From Sphagnum compactum (taxonomy: Eukaryota; Bryophyta; Sphagnopsida; Sphagnales), in the NCBI GenBank assembly GCA_965153455.1, contig OZ234500.1, positions 5,270,001 to 5,334,000 on the forward strand: DNA of 64,000 nt, given 5' to 3'. A model generated the notes under the pieces. The model was not told where the DNA came from and did no database searches. It saw only the letters and a list, made by a program, of their open reading frames with translations. Both the position numbers and the translations under genes were made by a program. Of this stretch, positions 36,840 through 48,594 are shown piece by piece. Positions within the stretch are counted from its first letter, which is position 1. Every line of letters begins with the position of its first letter.

Positions 36840-38960
36840 CGAATGCACAAGTTCAGCTGGAAGACACTGTATCACATTCATGTCTCCACTTGAAACTGGT
36901 GCCTCTGTCCCAGAAGTCAGAGTAACCTTGGAATTTGGTTTCTGGGCATAATCAATATTTCTAGAACAGTGCGCTGAAATCCCTTGTGTTGACAAAGAAG
37001 ACATTTTCAGGGGTGTCTTTGTGGGCGTCTTGAAACAGAGGGACCTTATGGTGGCAGTTTTCTTGAGAGGAGTGGTGTAAGGAGAGTTGGAAGGAGAATG
37101 AGAGGACAAAATCTCGGATAGGTTACTACTGTTGGTTGGGACTCTGGTAGAAGGGAGAAACTGTGGTGTGCAGGGGGAGTCACTGTTGTCAATCGCACCA
37201 GAAGTCTGTGCACATAATCTCACATGATGGGATTCCTCTGCTGATACTTTAACTGGTGTCCTCAGAAGTGGAGAGGAATGGCTGTCAATGCTCATTGGAT
37301 TGTTCATGCTACCATGGTGGACCATGTTTCTGTCAATGACAAATCTGGCTGAGAAGTGAGGTTTGAATGACTCAGAGAAGTGAGAAAGCCTTGTTGTGAA
37401 GCCCGATTCACAACTCTCAGAAGAGCTGCTAGATCGCAATCCTGCAGAGTTCACCATCCCCACATCCAGAGGCTTTTTTGAAGAAAACTGAAGGTGAAAC
37501 AATTGTGGAAAATGGGTGGTAGAGGTCAAGACCTTGGACTCCGGAACAGAATATCTGTGAGGAGTTATATTAATCTCCAGAGGAATACATGTCATGGCAG
37601 GAGGCAATTTGACCTCTATGTCATCAGACTCAGAGGATCCAACAGCTTTCATTGAACCCAACTGCCCTGAGCTTTGTGAGATTGGCAACCACTTGGAATT
37701 GCCTCTTCCATTCAATGTACCACCAGCCTTGAATGATCGTTCTGGCAATGGACCTTCTGGAACATCATCTTCCTGCAAGCAAGTTCAGATCTCGCCTCTT
37801 TACTTTGAACAAATCCCATCACCCAACAAAAAATCAACAGAACATCAGAAGCATCAGGAAGCAGTAATTAGAGTTGATGCTCTCCCTTGTACCTCCAGAT
37901 GTGTGCTTGCAAATTCCAGCAGTCTAGTACGGAATGCTTGTCGCCGTTCTACAGTCTCTATGTGTGAGTTTCCTTGTTTAGGGTGGATCAATTTTGAGCT
38001 TTCAAGAAGGTCTCCCTCAAGAAGCTCACTCTCATCATCATCATCATCATCAACAGCAGCAGCTCCAGCAGCAGGCATTGGCAACAAAGAGATACACAGA
38101 TCCCACCTGTTCCTTCGCAAGTCTGAATCCCAACACCTGACGTACTCGAGTTTCACTGCTTCCGGCAGAATGTGCTTGATCTGAGCCAAGTGCTGGTGAA
38201 GAAACCGTCTTCAAGAACACATCCAAGTTACAACACTGCATCAGCTTTGCTTTGCAGCAGCTTTGTGAAACCGATCCAAGAGCTGACGAAAAGAAATTGC
38301 ATGCGATGGAGTTCAGAGTCTCAAACTCCTGCTACCTTTGTGTGCTGGCTTCCACAGTGTTGCAAACGGATTCGAAAGTAGACCGTTGGCGGTGTAGAGA
38401 AAGCAAACTCACCGCTGCCTCCAACCCATCATAGAATGCCTGCAAGAGAACAAGCCTGCACATCCCATTCTCTTATGTCATTTCAGAAATTTATGCAGAC
38501 AAAGCTCGACTGAAGACAAGTTTGTGGGTTTCCGCAAGACCCATTTCTTCTCGAGAATGTTTGTGGGTTTTAAGCCACAACCCATTTGTCAAGAGAGAGT
38601 TTGCAACGCACAGAGAAAGAAAAATGCGGAGAAAAAACGCACAGACAATGGGCTTACTAACTTGGGAGGAAGCTGCTTAGGAGGAGGTGTCCATCTCTTC
38701 AGCGGCGATGGTTTCACGCAGTCGTCGTCATTATTCTCCTCCTCGACGACTCCGGAACGCTGCCATTCTCGCTTCCGCTTCGAAGCAATGGATACAGACA
38801 AACCTCCTCCTCTGGAAACAAAGGCGTTCTTCTTCTTCTTCGTCTCCAGCTTTCGACTCCTGAAGCTCAGCAACCCTCGCCTGGCTTTCTCTGGGTCAAC
38901 TACCCGGTGCCTTGCCTGCAGCAATGCGCGCCTCACTACTCGCCTGTAAATGTCAGACAT
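36840..38960 (-). CDS. CDT1: DNA replication licensing factor CDT1, 3' exons not found
   Basis: CDT1 helps ORC and CDC6 load the MCM2-7 helicase in the nucleus. Exons on the minus strand: about 38,658 to 38,960 (the start could instead be an upstream ATG at 39,062), 38,336-38,439, 37,893-38,208 and 36,840-37,772, all with GT-AG borders and matching phases. The diagnostic match is in exons 2-4: AFYDGLEAAVSLLSLHRQR, then RRFLHQHLAQIKHILPEA, RQAFRTRLLEFASTH and EDDVPEGPLPERSF follow the order of the plant CDT1 central domain. Exon 1 is basic with many Arg/Lys. Exon 3 encodes a run of Asp from a GAT repeat. Exon 4 (311 codons) is Ser-rich with several possible CDK sites (SPLLRTP, TPLKK, KTPTKTPLK) and ends at LPAELVHS before GTATGT. 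The C-terminal winged-helix region that binds MCM should follow but was not found, so the gene continues across a long intron or is truncated. Confidence 0.85.
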
Positions 38961-39176
38961 CGCTTTGCAAAGCTTCTGCAAACCAGCTTCACTGTCTTTT
39001 CCCCCAAATGATGCAGCCTTGATGAAAATGCAAGAGGAAAAAAACTGTTCCTGGATTACCACAAGCGCCTGAGCAGAAAGAGATCTTCAAAAGAAACGAC
39101 GAAGCAAGAAATTTGCTTTCGCATTCGGATTCCAAACACACTGGAAGAGCACACTCGCGAGAAAGCAAACCGAACA

Positions 39177-39300
39177 GCGAGGACGAGGGCGAGAACGGGC
39201 AGCATCGGATGCCGTTGAGCGAGGACGAGAGCGAGAACGGGCAGCACGAGTGCCGTTGAGCGACGAAGAGGGCGACAATGGGCAGCATCAATACCGTTGA
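39177..39300. repeat. Three tandem 42-bp repeats
   Basis: GCGAGGACGAG-type units begin at 39,177, 39,219 and 39,260, each with GCGAGAACGGGCAGCA and CCGTTGA parts. They lie upstream of CDT1 in a GC-rich patch that may be its promoter or 5' leader. The minus strand is open through the repeats in more than one frame (periodicity near 42), which I take as a by-product. Confidence 0.75.
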
Positions 39301-39486
39301 AAGGAGAGCCAATAAGGTTCGTTCCCGCGTATGCTGACTGGATGCTCTTTTCATCCATGGTGGATGTGTGAGCCTCTGGAGATGTACTTACTTTCCGTCC
39401 ACGAGGTTGTTGTCATCCGTGCTAAGTATACCTAGGAGGTACCCGTTGGAAGACCGGGTGGACCGGCCCCAAGAATGTGTTGGGGT

Positions 39487-39500
39487 GGGGGGGGGGGGGG
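39487..39500. repeat. Poly-G run (14 G)
   Basis: Fourteen consecutive G bases, followed by TGGTGGTG. Length may be unreliable in assembly. Confidence 0.9.
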
Positions 39501-40418
39501 TGGTGGTGTTCTGGTGGCTGCTTGTTTATTCTGGCCGTATTCTGTCAAGAAGAAATAATGGCCCACATAGTAATTGTAAGGTTAAACCGAATTTCTTAGC
39601 TTTCCACCAATTTCCAACAAATAGGAGATCCTCATAACCGTATAGGACCTCAAAAACTGTCATGCTCAAGATTGTGTGCAATCCATCAAATGCAAAACTA
39701 ACGAAACATTGAACTGATACAATTTTATGATCACCTGCGAAGCTTGAATTAGCATAAGGCACCCAACATAAAGTATTAGTCATATTGATCCATCATTGAA
39801 TATCTTTACAAGACAACACCAAGAAAATAAGAGATGGAGAAATAACTAACAGCCAAGAGTCAACAACAAATGATAGCAAGACAAAAACACAAGCTAGACC
39901 AATTGTGAGAAATTTTCGTTGTCACAAATTTGAAGTCAGGTGGTAGTTGTAATGGAAGAGAGACATTGCATAAGAGATACAGCAACTACATCTCATTTTT
40001 ACAAATGTCTTTCACTTCCACACTACACTTAATCCTTTCTATAGAGAAGATGATTGTCCAACTGATTTCTCTGCAATTTATGACAAAAGATCATAAGTGT
40101 GAATTGTGCATTCTTATAAAAACTTGACTTGAGGACTAGTGTGAATTGACAGATCTTTAGAGGAGAAAAATGACAACATGCAACAAAAGATATGACCAAA
40201 ACTGAATTCCCAAGTTGAATGAAGGGGGTGTTACTTAAGTAGAATAACCCCACAACAGGGTATTCAATAGCGGTGCTCTGGAACGCATCCAAGCTTTTAC
40301 TTCTTGTTGCCACAATAGCAATTCAGCACCAAAACTCAAACAGACAACCTTACAACAAAACTAACTGTGGTGCAAGGGGGGAGCAAAAGTGGGCTTTCTA
40401 CAATTTCAGCAAAAAAGA

Positions 40419-41851
40419 CTAATCAAACAAACTGAAGCCCATGTCGTCATCACTTTCCTCCTTTGCCTGCAAACAGACAAAATTTTCCATCAGACTAACT
40501 GGTTACTAAATACTTCAGACATGAGACTAAATAATTAAGTATTATGACACTTACTTCATCATTGAGAGACCTACTAACACTAACTCAATGGGCTCATACT
40601 AGTGCAATAAACTATGCTTGATATGTACTGTCCATCCTGGATGTTGTTATAGCAAGTTACAACAAGCTTGCTGTAGCCAACCCAAATGACCCCATAGTTA
40701 CAGCAAGCTGAGGCTTACTACCACATACAATAGGCCCATTTCCATTTACTTTTCTGCAGGTCAACAAATATCCTGATATTAACACAGAGGGGACAGTGCT
40801 GCAGCAGTATGAGCTGACAGCAAATAATTCTACTCTAGAGAAAAAATCTTGATGTGTAATTGGAATGGCAGCAAATGAAGCAGACCTCTCAATCACCACT
40901 GTTCAGAGGATTGAGGGGAAGCTACTGACACATCCATGAGCTAGAAAAATGTTGACTTAACTATGAAAACAAATCACCCTGTTTCAGATTACTGAACACA
41001 TAGAACTAGCCAATTGAAAAAACTCTTACCTTCTTCTCCTCCTCGACAGCAGCCGCTTCTTCCTTGGCAGCGCCAGCAGAAGGTCCAGCGCTCACAGCCA
41101 CAGCAGCCCCACCTCCACCTGTCATCCACAGTCTCCAGCACTCAGTTCGAAGCTATAGGTTGATGAAATAATCTTAATCAAGACATATCCCAACTGATGT
41201 CATGACGATGCCTTACAAGGCGCCGTCGTAAGTCACAACACCAAAACACCGTGAGAAGAAGGCAAGGAACTACCACATAAATTTTGTACCCATGCTCCAT
41301 CTAATCAAGGAAGGTCACCAACAAACTTACCGGAGCCAACGTTGGTGATAAGATCCTCCACATTTCTCTTTTCCAAAAGCTTGGCGAACAAAGCAGGCCA
41401 ATACGACTGCACCTTGACGTTGGCGGCCTTACACAAAGTCGCGATCTTATCAGCCTGTTGTCCTCTTGTCAAGGACTACTTTCGGAACACTCCACAATCA
41501 TCAACTCTCGAAACTATCAGCAAAAAGCACAAATGCCTAAACAGAACAAAGCGTCAACACAATATCAAAGACAACAAACAGAAAGCTCTTCGAAAATATT
41601 GCGAGCATGCAAAACGGCCGCCAAAAACAACCAACCCAAAGAATAAGACACAATTTCATCTCGTTCACAAGGGACGATGCACAACTCCAATCGTGTACAT
41701 CACACCGCTAAGGAAACGAAAGCTTTAAAGGAACAGAAAGAGAGATAGAAAGGGGGGCTGAAGGAAAACCCTAAGAGGATACGGTGATGGTGATGCCATC
41801 ATCGAACAAGATCAGAGCCGCATAAGTGCAGGCAGCTTCGTCGACCGACAT
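40419..41851 (-). CDS. RPP1: 60S acidic ribosomal protein P1
   Basis: P1 pairs with P2 to form the lateral stalk of the large ribosomal subunit, which recruits elongation factors in the cytosol. Four exons on the minus strand assemble cleanly: 41,783-41,851 (69 nt), 41,331-41,454 (124 nt), 41,030-41,118 (89 nt) and 40,419-40,466 (48 nt with the stop), giving 109 residues, close to the usual 110-115. All introns are GT-AG. The N-terminal dimerisation domain begins [19 protein letters not shown] and continues [13 protein letters not shown]; a Gly/Ala hinge ([13 protein letters not shown]) and a charged stretch lead to the conserved tail [12 protein letters not shown], the motif that binds elongation factors. 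AAACCCTA boxes lie upstream, as is common for plant ribosomal protein genes. P1 rather than P2 is chosen from the N-terminal sequence. Confidence 0.95.
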
Positions 41852-42023
41852 GATAGCCTGGTGATAGTACTGTCTCCAAGCTCCGAGAGACGACTATCGA
41901 TCGCAACAACAACGCCGCGAAGGAAGCTCGAATTCGTAAGGGTCGCAAAGAGAAAGAAACCTTTCGACACCTCTCCTTTCCTTATTGCGCTGCTTTCCTC
42001 TCGACTACCCACCGTCGATCCCC

Positions 42024-42132
42024 AAACCCTAGAATTCACGCTTGCCGTTGATCTATGCCCACGATCCCCAATGTCCCGGGATCTGATCTCAACCGTCGAT
42101 GATGATCGAGAGGAGACCTTTTTTTAGGGTTA
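42024..42132 (-). promoter_or_regulatory. Telo-box motifs upstream of P1
   Basis: AAACCCTA at 42,024-42,031 and TTAGGGTT at about 42,124-42,132 lie about 175 and 275 bp upstream of the P1 start codon. Telo-boxes are a known promoter motif of plant translation-related genes; a role here is inferred. Confidence 0.5.
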
Positions 42133-43872
42133 GGTTTCTGCCTTCAGTTCCCGAAACCAACAGCGAAATTTGTTTCACAAAAATTCTCCGTGAGAAAACG
42201 CACAACTTTTGTTTTCTCTTTGCGGTTTCTGAAATTCAACGAGACTTCCATTTGCAAAGCGAATTCTGCTTCAATTCTTCGTCAATTCCGCATACTACTT
42301 ACTTCAATGGTAGCCTGCGTTTTCAAAGAAAGCTCATTCAGTTAAATCCATTCATTGCTGGTGTGTATTATTATTGGAAGGTTCTTCAAAAACTGCCACT
42401 TTTTTGTTCAATTTCTGTTCACCAAATGCTGCAAGGTTTGTTAGCCTGGTTCACAAAAATGATGCACATTTTTGGCAAGCATCTGTACCTCTGGATTGTG
42501 CTGTTCAGTCTCCTTTCAGTAGTAGATATTATAATAAGGTTCCCATTTGTTGAGATTATGATTCACCTGATTTGAAGTTTCATTTGCACTCATCCCCCAT
42601 TTTCCCTGAAGCTAGCTACATCTTGGTGACAATTTTTCATAGTGTTTTGCTGTTGAGATGCAACTGAGATTCAACATGAGATCTGGTTCTTAGGTTTCTG
42701 GTGGCAGTTATGAGCCATGAAGAGCAGGAGATCAGAGCCAGGATGAAAGAAATTCAGCTATTATTCTACATGACAACAATTACACAAATTCTCCTCCAAA
42801 AGATTGGCAGATCAAGTGTTCTTAGCTTATTAGTTCAGCAGGCCAAATGCAGTCAAGAAAGTTAAGCTCACTACTGAACTATGGATCCAATGGGTGGGTA
42901 AAGAACTCAAACTGTGATATGATTTGACCGCTGCACACCACTACCAACAATTCATCAATGAAGTTATTTGTACAGAAAAATATCAATCTCTGTGCTTACA
43001 AATCATGGTCACCTGAAATTCAACTCAGAGATCCAACATGAGATCAGCGATAACTTGTACTTTTGATGTTCACTGCAATCTATCTTACTGTCATTGAGCA
43101 CAAAAGATAGCTTAAGACTTAAGACTAACAAAAAGCATTCTATTTGTTGCCTATTCTGAGCTCCAATTTGAATCTGAGGAGCTGCAGGGTTGATAAGTGA
43201 TGCCACAAATCCCATGGAGAGAAACAGAGAAGGATGAAGAAACTGGAAAGGGAGTTTGTTGAGAAGAGTACCAGCATTTGAAAGTATCAGCTAGAGAAAA
43301 CCCACAGCAAATATGAGTGAAAAATAGACTCTGACAAGGAAGTGTCAAATATCTTGAACTCATACATCCTTGTATATACAGCAAAAGATTGGCAGCCATG
43401 TTAGCCACAGTTCCTGCCCTTTGCTGCACAAAATTTTCCCTATGGGGGCATCCCTAACCCAAGTAGGTCAAATGAAATCCACCTTCCAATTGATGCTTTC
43501 AACATCATGTTCACCATTACCTAAAATGTCCAACCCTCAACAAGAATGAATAGGTAGATTGAGCCTCAATAGAGTGGTCTGGAAACTTAAAACCAGAATA
43601 GGGGATAGACGTGGGATCAGAGTGGCATACTGTCTTGAGAAACCCATATGTTCATGACTATCAGACAAGTTCTCAGCTTGCATCATGCCCAATGACACAG
43701 ATAAGCTACCACAGAAAGTAGTGTACAGTTGACTATGTCTGTTCTCCATTCAAACATCACCGAAATAGACTAGTGACTGTTTCTGAAACAGACAGATGGC
43801 TTCCTGGCTCAAATAATGAAGAAAGCAAACAGTGTCCCAAGGAAGAGAAATTCCATACTTAGGGGATCTGTT
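42133..43872. other. Intergenic between P1 and transporter gene
   Basis: No domain-bearing frame. A plus frame (42,099-42,575) is AT-rich and unrecognised. The part near 43,870 probably includes the transporter's 3' UTR. Confidence 0.4.
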
Positions 43873-44949
43873 TTAAGGCTTTGAGTCATTCTTCCGATCC
43901 TCTTCTAGTCTATCAAGCTTTTGGTCCCTGAGAAGGCCAGCCTCCTCATCTGCTTGCACCTTCCTCTGTGCTTCCTTGGCCTTGAGTACCTGCAGCTTTG
44001 CATGGTTGTAGAAACACACGCCAATGAATGCAATGCCATAGCCTACCAGGTTAATAGAGGTGACTCTGTCCAAAATCACAGACCACGAGAAGGCTATGAG
44101 CAGCCAGTCTTTCACCACACCTGCCACATTCATTGTGAGAGCTGAGGTTTTCCCAACAAGCAGGAACACTGCCAGGTTTAGTGCAAACGCACAGGCGGCA
44201 TTCGTCCCAAACACCAGATAATCAAACTGGAATGACGATGTGTCTCTCAGCGTTGGATATTCGATCAGAATCCAAGGGATCGACAGGAATGCAAAGCAGC
44301 AAGGCGCTACATAGTACAGGGAAGTTATAGGGTTTAGGGAGATGCCCTTGGATGTGAGAAGGATCTGAATCAAAACCAGACGTATTGCCTCGAATGCCAC
44401 TGCTCCCAGCTGCAGCATCACTCCCCATCCGTTGAACTTCGCCTCTCCATAAGCCGCAATCCCTACTCCTAGCGAGATACCTAGCATATTTGCCATCGTC
44501 TGCGACTTGAAAACCTCCTTCTTCAGAAGGACACCGGTGGAGTAGACAGCTACGGGCATGAGCGCCTTCAGCATCTGGATGAAGGAGACGGAGAGATAGA
44601 TGTAGGCAGAGTTGGACAACCAAAGCGATAAGGAGTACAAGGCACCGATCGGCACTACTGACGACATGTAAAACTCTCTTGTCATCCCTACAACAGGCTC
44701 CACCACCTTGAGCACACGTACAAGGAGAAATGCAAGTGAGGAACAAAAAGCCATGTGTATCATTGTAAGACTGATCGGGAATGGCCAGTTGTACATCTTG
44801 CGATCCAGAATGTACTTGTTGAAGATGATCACCGTAAAGCTCAAGAAGATCCAGATTCCTACATATGTATAACTCAGAACTATTTTCCTGTACACATTTG
44901 CGCTTGTCGTCATCTCCCTCCCCTGGCCGCTTCCCGATCCCTTCGCCAT
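43873..44949 (-). CDS. Probable sugar-phosphate/phosphate translocator (nucleotide-sugar transporter family)
   Basis: A single uninterrupted 358-codon frame on the minus strand, the full length of the KT/KD subgroup of the plant drug/metabolite-transporter superfamily (Arabidopsis relatives such as At4g32390 and At5g25400, which to my knowledge are also intronless). About ten hydrophobic segments run from residue 24 to 316. Family landmarks: [20 protein letters not shown] (44-63), [20 protein letters not shown] (112-131), [14 protein letters not shown] (205-218) and [15 protein letters not shown] (267-281). The C-terminal tail is hydrophilic and charged (KAKEAQRK onward). It is likely a Golgi or other endomembrane antiporter exchanging a sugar phosphate or nucleotide sugar; substrates of this subgroup are poorly known. 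ATG at 44,949 is chosen as the first in frame; a second Met at residue 13 is possible. Confidence 0.93.
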   Translation of the reverse strand: MAKGSGSGQGREMTTSANVYRKIVLSYTYVGIWIFLSFTVIIFNKYILDRKMYNWPFPISLTMIHMAFCSSLAFLLVRVLKVVEPVVGMTREFYMSSVVPIGALYSLSLWLSNSAYIYLSVSFIQMLKALMPVAVYSTGVLLKKEVFKSQTMANMLGISLGVGIAAYGEAKFNGWGVMLQLGAVAFEAIRLVLIQILLTSKGISLNPITSLYYVAPCCFAFLSIPWILIEYPTLRDTSSFQFDYLVFGTNAACAFALNLAVFLLVGKTSALTMNVAGVVKDWLLIAFSWSVILDRVTSINLVGYGIAFIGVCFYNHAKLQVLKAKEAQRKVQADEEAGLLRDQKLDRLEEDRKNDSKP

Positions 44950-45479
44950 CGCTCCTCCTCCTACTCACCAACAAGTTCTTGAAAAGGAAGTCTCTGTGAA
45001 GAAGAAGCCGGGAAAAAAAAGGACTTAAAAGGGAAAAAAAAACCTACATCTGCTTGATCAGGTAAGAGGTGCAAGAAGAGACCATGGATGGATTCTCTCT
45101 ATTGTTGTTCTCTTCTTCCCTCCATTGTCTTCTGCAGCAGTCCGTCAAGCAAACAAAAGGCCTGCATCCTACTCGTCTCTGGACCGTTTCCAGCTCTACA
45201 AAGTGGCACTGCTTGCTTCCGAGTTGGAGATTACTGTAGGTGTGGGGCAAAAGGAGAACAGAGATCAAGGACAACCCCAAAAGTGCACGAGAAACGCAAA
45301 AGCGCGAGACAACATGCACAGCGCAAAACAAGCTCCAATCTGCCATCGCCGCAGAGCTTCACGGAATGAGGGCGAACTTCCGCAGAGATTTGGACCGTCC
45401 GATTTGAGATCGGACGGCTAGATTACAGAGAACTGCCCATAACGGGTCCGGTTACACCGGATCAGTACCCAAACCGCAC

Positions 45480-48390
45480 ACCTGTCGTCCAACGTGGCAT
45501 GTCCTGATCGAAGGTAACATGGAAAATTTTCAAGATACTTAAGTTTCGGGACTTCGATTAGCCTCTCAATTTTATGAGGATAGAGTTACCAAACTTACCA
45601 TGGCCAATTTGAGAAAATTTGGCCCATTTTTCTTGGCAATGCCATGGAAAATTTATTTTATTTTATTTTTATTTAAATTTAAAATTTTAAGTTTCAATTT
45701 TGTGGTATTATAATCTTCGCGATTTTTTTTCAAAAGTTAGAATAATTAGTCTAATTTACACTAGAAAAAAATTAAATCCAAAAAAAGGTTTTTACAAAAT
45801 TTACACCTACTTGCAGGGTTTTTTTTTTTTGCCAAATTTGTTACTTAGGTGGACTGGCGATTCTCCAGAAGAGGACTGAGCCAAGTTTTGGCTACAGGTC
45901 AGGGAGCAAAGTAGAATTTTTATGGAAAGCCCACTCTATGGTGGCAAACATCCTAGGAGCTATGGGCTAAATCTGGCAAATTGAGCTTTTTCTTTGCCTC
46001 AAAATATGGCGACTTCTTCATGCCATTTTTTTTGCACAAAACAATTTTTTTGGTAGGAGTTGCAACCCTTGTTTTTGGTCACAAAATGGGCAAATTTCGC
46101 CCCCAAAAAAACATGTTGCTTATTAGGGGTGCCTTCAGACTTTTCACTTCCCAAATGCCTTGGGTGAACCACCAACACCTATACATCACCAAAGGATGAA
46201 GGAACTCAAAGTGGATGAAGAATGTGTGTAGGTAGGTAATGTGACTTAGGTTAGGTGCCTAGTAAAGTTTTAGGAGTTGAGTTTTCCATCCCAAATTTAT
46301 CAAACTAAAAGTAAAATTCAATTATGCAGGTTTTTTTTTGTGCCAAATTTTGGCCACTTGGCAACAAGGAGCTGGAATTCCATAGGTTTTGGGGGGGGGG
46401 AAAAAGACCCAAATCGCCATTTGGGAGAAAACAAAGTTTGAAATCCCCAAATGTTGTAGACTATGTATATAGGTTCTAGCATGTCACCAAAATATAACAA
46501 GGTTGCAAAAGAAATTCTATTTGCTCTCTCTCTCTCCCCTTGTCTTCTTGTGGATGATTGTCACTCCAACTAGCTCACAATATTGAAGAAAAACACACAC
46601 ACCATGATGCAGCAGCAAAGTGAGAAAGTATTCAAGTTGGGATTTAAGTATAAAATCCAAACCCTAGTTCCAGTTCTCTACAAGCTGTCACTGCACACTT
46701 AGACATGATTTTGTTGATTGGTGCCATGAATAAAGGTCATAGAACCAATCACAATGACACGCCACCTTCATGAAAAAGTATAACTTGATTTCTACTCTTT
46801 TGTCAAGAAAGAAAGTAGTACTCCTTGCCGAGCAAGGAAACCCCAAACCTGCATTCAAAACCTTGTAACCATTGTTGTCTCATTTTAGGGTTTTTAAAGA
46901 TAACTTCCCCTCTGAAATCTGGCTAAACCGGCTGAGATTCGAAAAAAAGACCTGCAAAAAAAAGTACATTAGCCTTCTTCAAGGGGACGCGAAACTCAGA
47001 AATGCACCATTTTTAATTTGTTTTGGTGGTAAACTGATTTTCATCCTGTTTTGACCCCCTCTTTCCTTTTTCCTGATTGCCTCCATTGCTGCTGCATGTA
47101 TTTTCACTGCTCCTACCTGTACAACTACTATAGTTACCTCCAACCTTGTGCATTAAATGCTGAGTTTCAGCATTTCATACCCACATTGAATAAAACTTGC
47201 TTACTTTGTGGACCTCACGCAAATAGGGGATAGGGGGTGAAAGGAGGCCCAAAAACAGGGTGAATGAAGACAGGGTGACTTTAAGGAAAACTCTATTGTC
47301 ATCTCATATTAGGTTTCAAAAATAAGTACCCGTCCAAGATCCAACTAATTTTGTAAATTGGTGAAAATGTTTGAATTATTATAAGCATTGTGGTCTCATT
47401 TTAGGTTTTTTAAGATAACTTTGCATCCGAGATCTGGCTATGTTTGTAATTTGATCGAAAACGTTAAAACATTGTAACCATTGTCGTCTCACTTTAGGTT
47501 TTGAAGATTGAACTTCCCATGCGAGATCTAGCTACTTTTGTAATTCGGTGAAAACAAAGGTTCCAATTCCTTGCTTCTTAAGGTTCTAAAACAAGTTTTT
47601 CACATTAGAAAGTTTTTACCCTTATTAGAACCGGTTTTACATTAGGTGAACCGGTTTCTTTGATGAAAGTGTTCAGACTATATTAGATTGGAATGGATTT
47701 TTTTGGTGTTCAGAGTGTGGACGTTGTAGATAGATGTACAACATCTTATCTATTGGCAGGGCCAGCCTGTTTATGATGCCTTGTTTTTCTTGCAATTGCT
47801 TTAGTGGGGGAAGCAGAGTGGGTGAGCATCCATCCCTAGGCAGATTTCGGCTTTAACGTGTGACTCTTTTCCAGAGAACTCTTAATAAATATGTAGTCAG
47901 TACAGATGAATATGGCGACAACCTCCCAAACCAAAAAAAAACAGATTTCTATTGCAATTTGGCGATTTTCTTTTCTTTTAATGGAACTTGTGACAGAATA
48001 ATATTCCCTTTTCAACATCCGTGTCGCCTTTTGAGAAATTTTCACCCCAAAAAACACTAACTGATTGCAGGTATTCTGCAGTCAGGTTCCAATTTGGATT
48101 CAAGTGACAACAGAAGTGTGATCTTTATGACAAAAAGCACTACTCCAGAAAGGAAAGGGAGAAACACAAAGAGAGGAGGACCAACGTCAAAAGCCAAGAT
48201 AACACCCGAAAGCTAGGAAAAGGCACCAATCTAATCCGAAGCCTAGGTCTTAAAGCTCTCACCACTCGCATGAAGCAATTAGACAAAGAAAGAAGAAAAA
48301 ATTTACAAAGAGTGCCAAGCTTAGAAGAAGCCTCGATGACCACAACCTACCTCAAAATGGATGAAGCTTGGGCTCTTTGTAATGCTATTG
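45480..48390. other. AT-rich intergenic DNA with local repeats
   Basis: No gene found. A segment of about 58 bp (ATTGTTGTCTCATTTTAGG ... ATCTGGCTA) recurs in direct orientation at about 46,868-46,925, 47,386-47,443 and 47,477-47,535. Confidence 0.45.
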
Positions 48391-48594
48391 TCACCCTATG
48401 CTTATAAAATGCCCATAAAACCAACAAAAGAGGGCCTCCAATGCCTTTAGCTGGTGTGATCTCACCATATTAGCACATTGATATAAAAGATTGTCCCTTT
48501 GCTGGTGCAAGTAGCGAAATACCTTCACAACAAGAGGTGAAAACATATCCCTCGGATGTTGATCACAATATAGCTTGTCTTTTGCCTTTGTCAC
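48391..48594 (-). pseudogene. Possible retroelement C-terminal fragment
   Basis: A 67-codon minus-strand frame reads KLYCDQHPRDMFSPLVVKVF and LHQQRDNLLYQCANM. This resembles a C-terminal segment I associate with plant LINE reverse-transcriptase relics, but no other retroelement domain is adjacent. I offer it as a transposon fragment with low certainty. Confidence 0.3.

Noticed and set aside
37594-38184. 196-codon plus-strand frame opposite CDT1
   Set aside because: Antisense to well-matched CDT1 exons; its Ser-rich content comes from the complementary GAT repeat and Ser codons.
44222-44974. 250-codon frame overlapping the transporter gene
   Set aside because: Same strand, different frame, no domain. 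The overlapping frame has all the family motifs, so this is a shadow.
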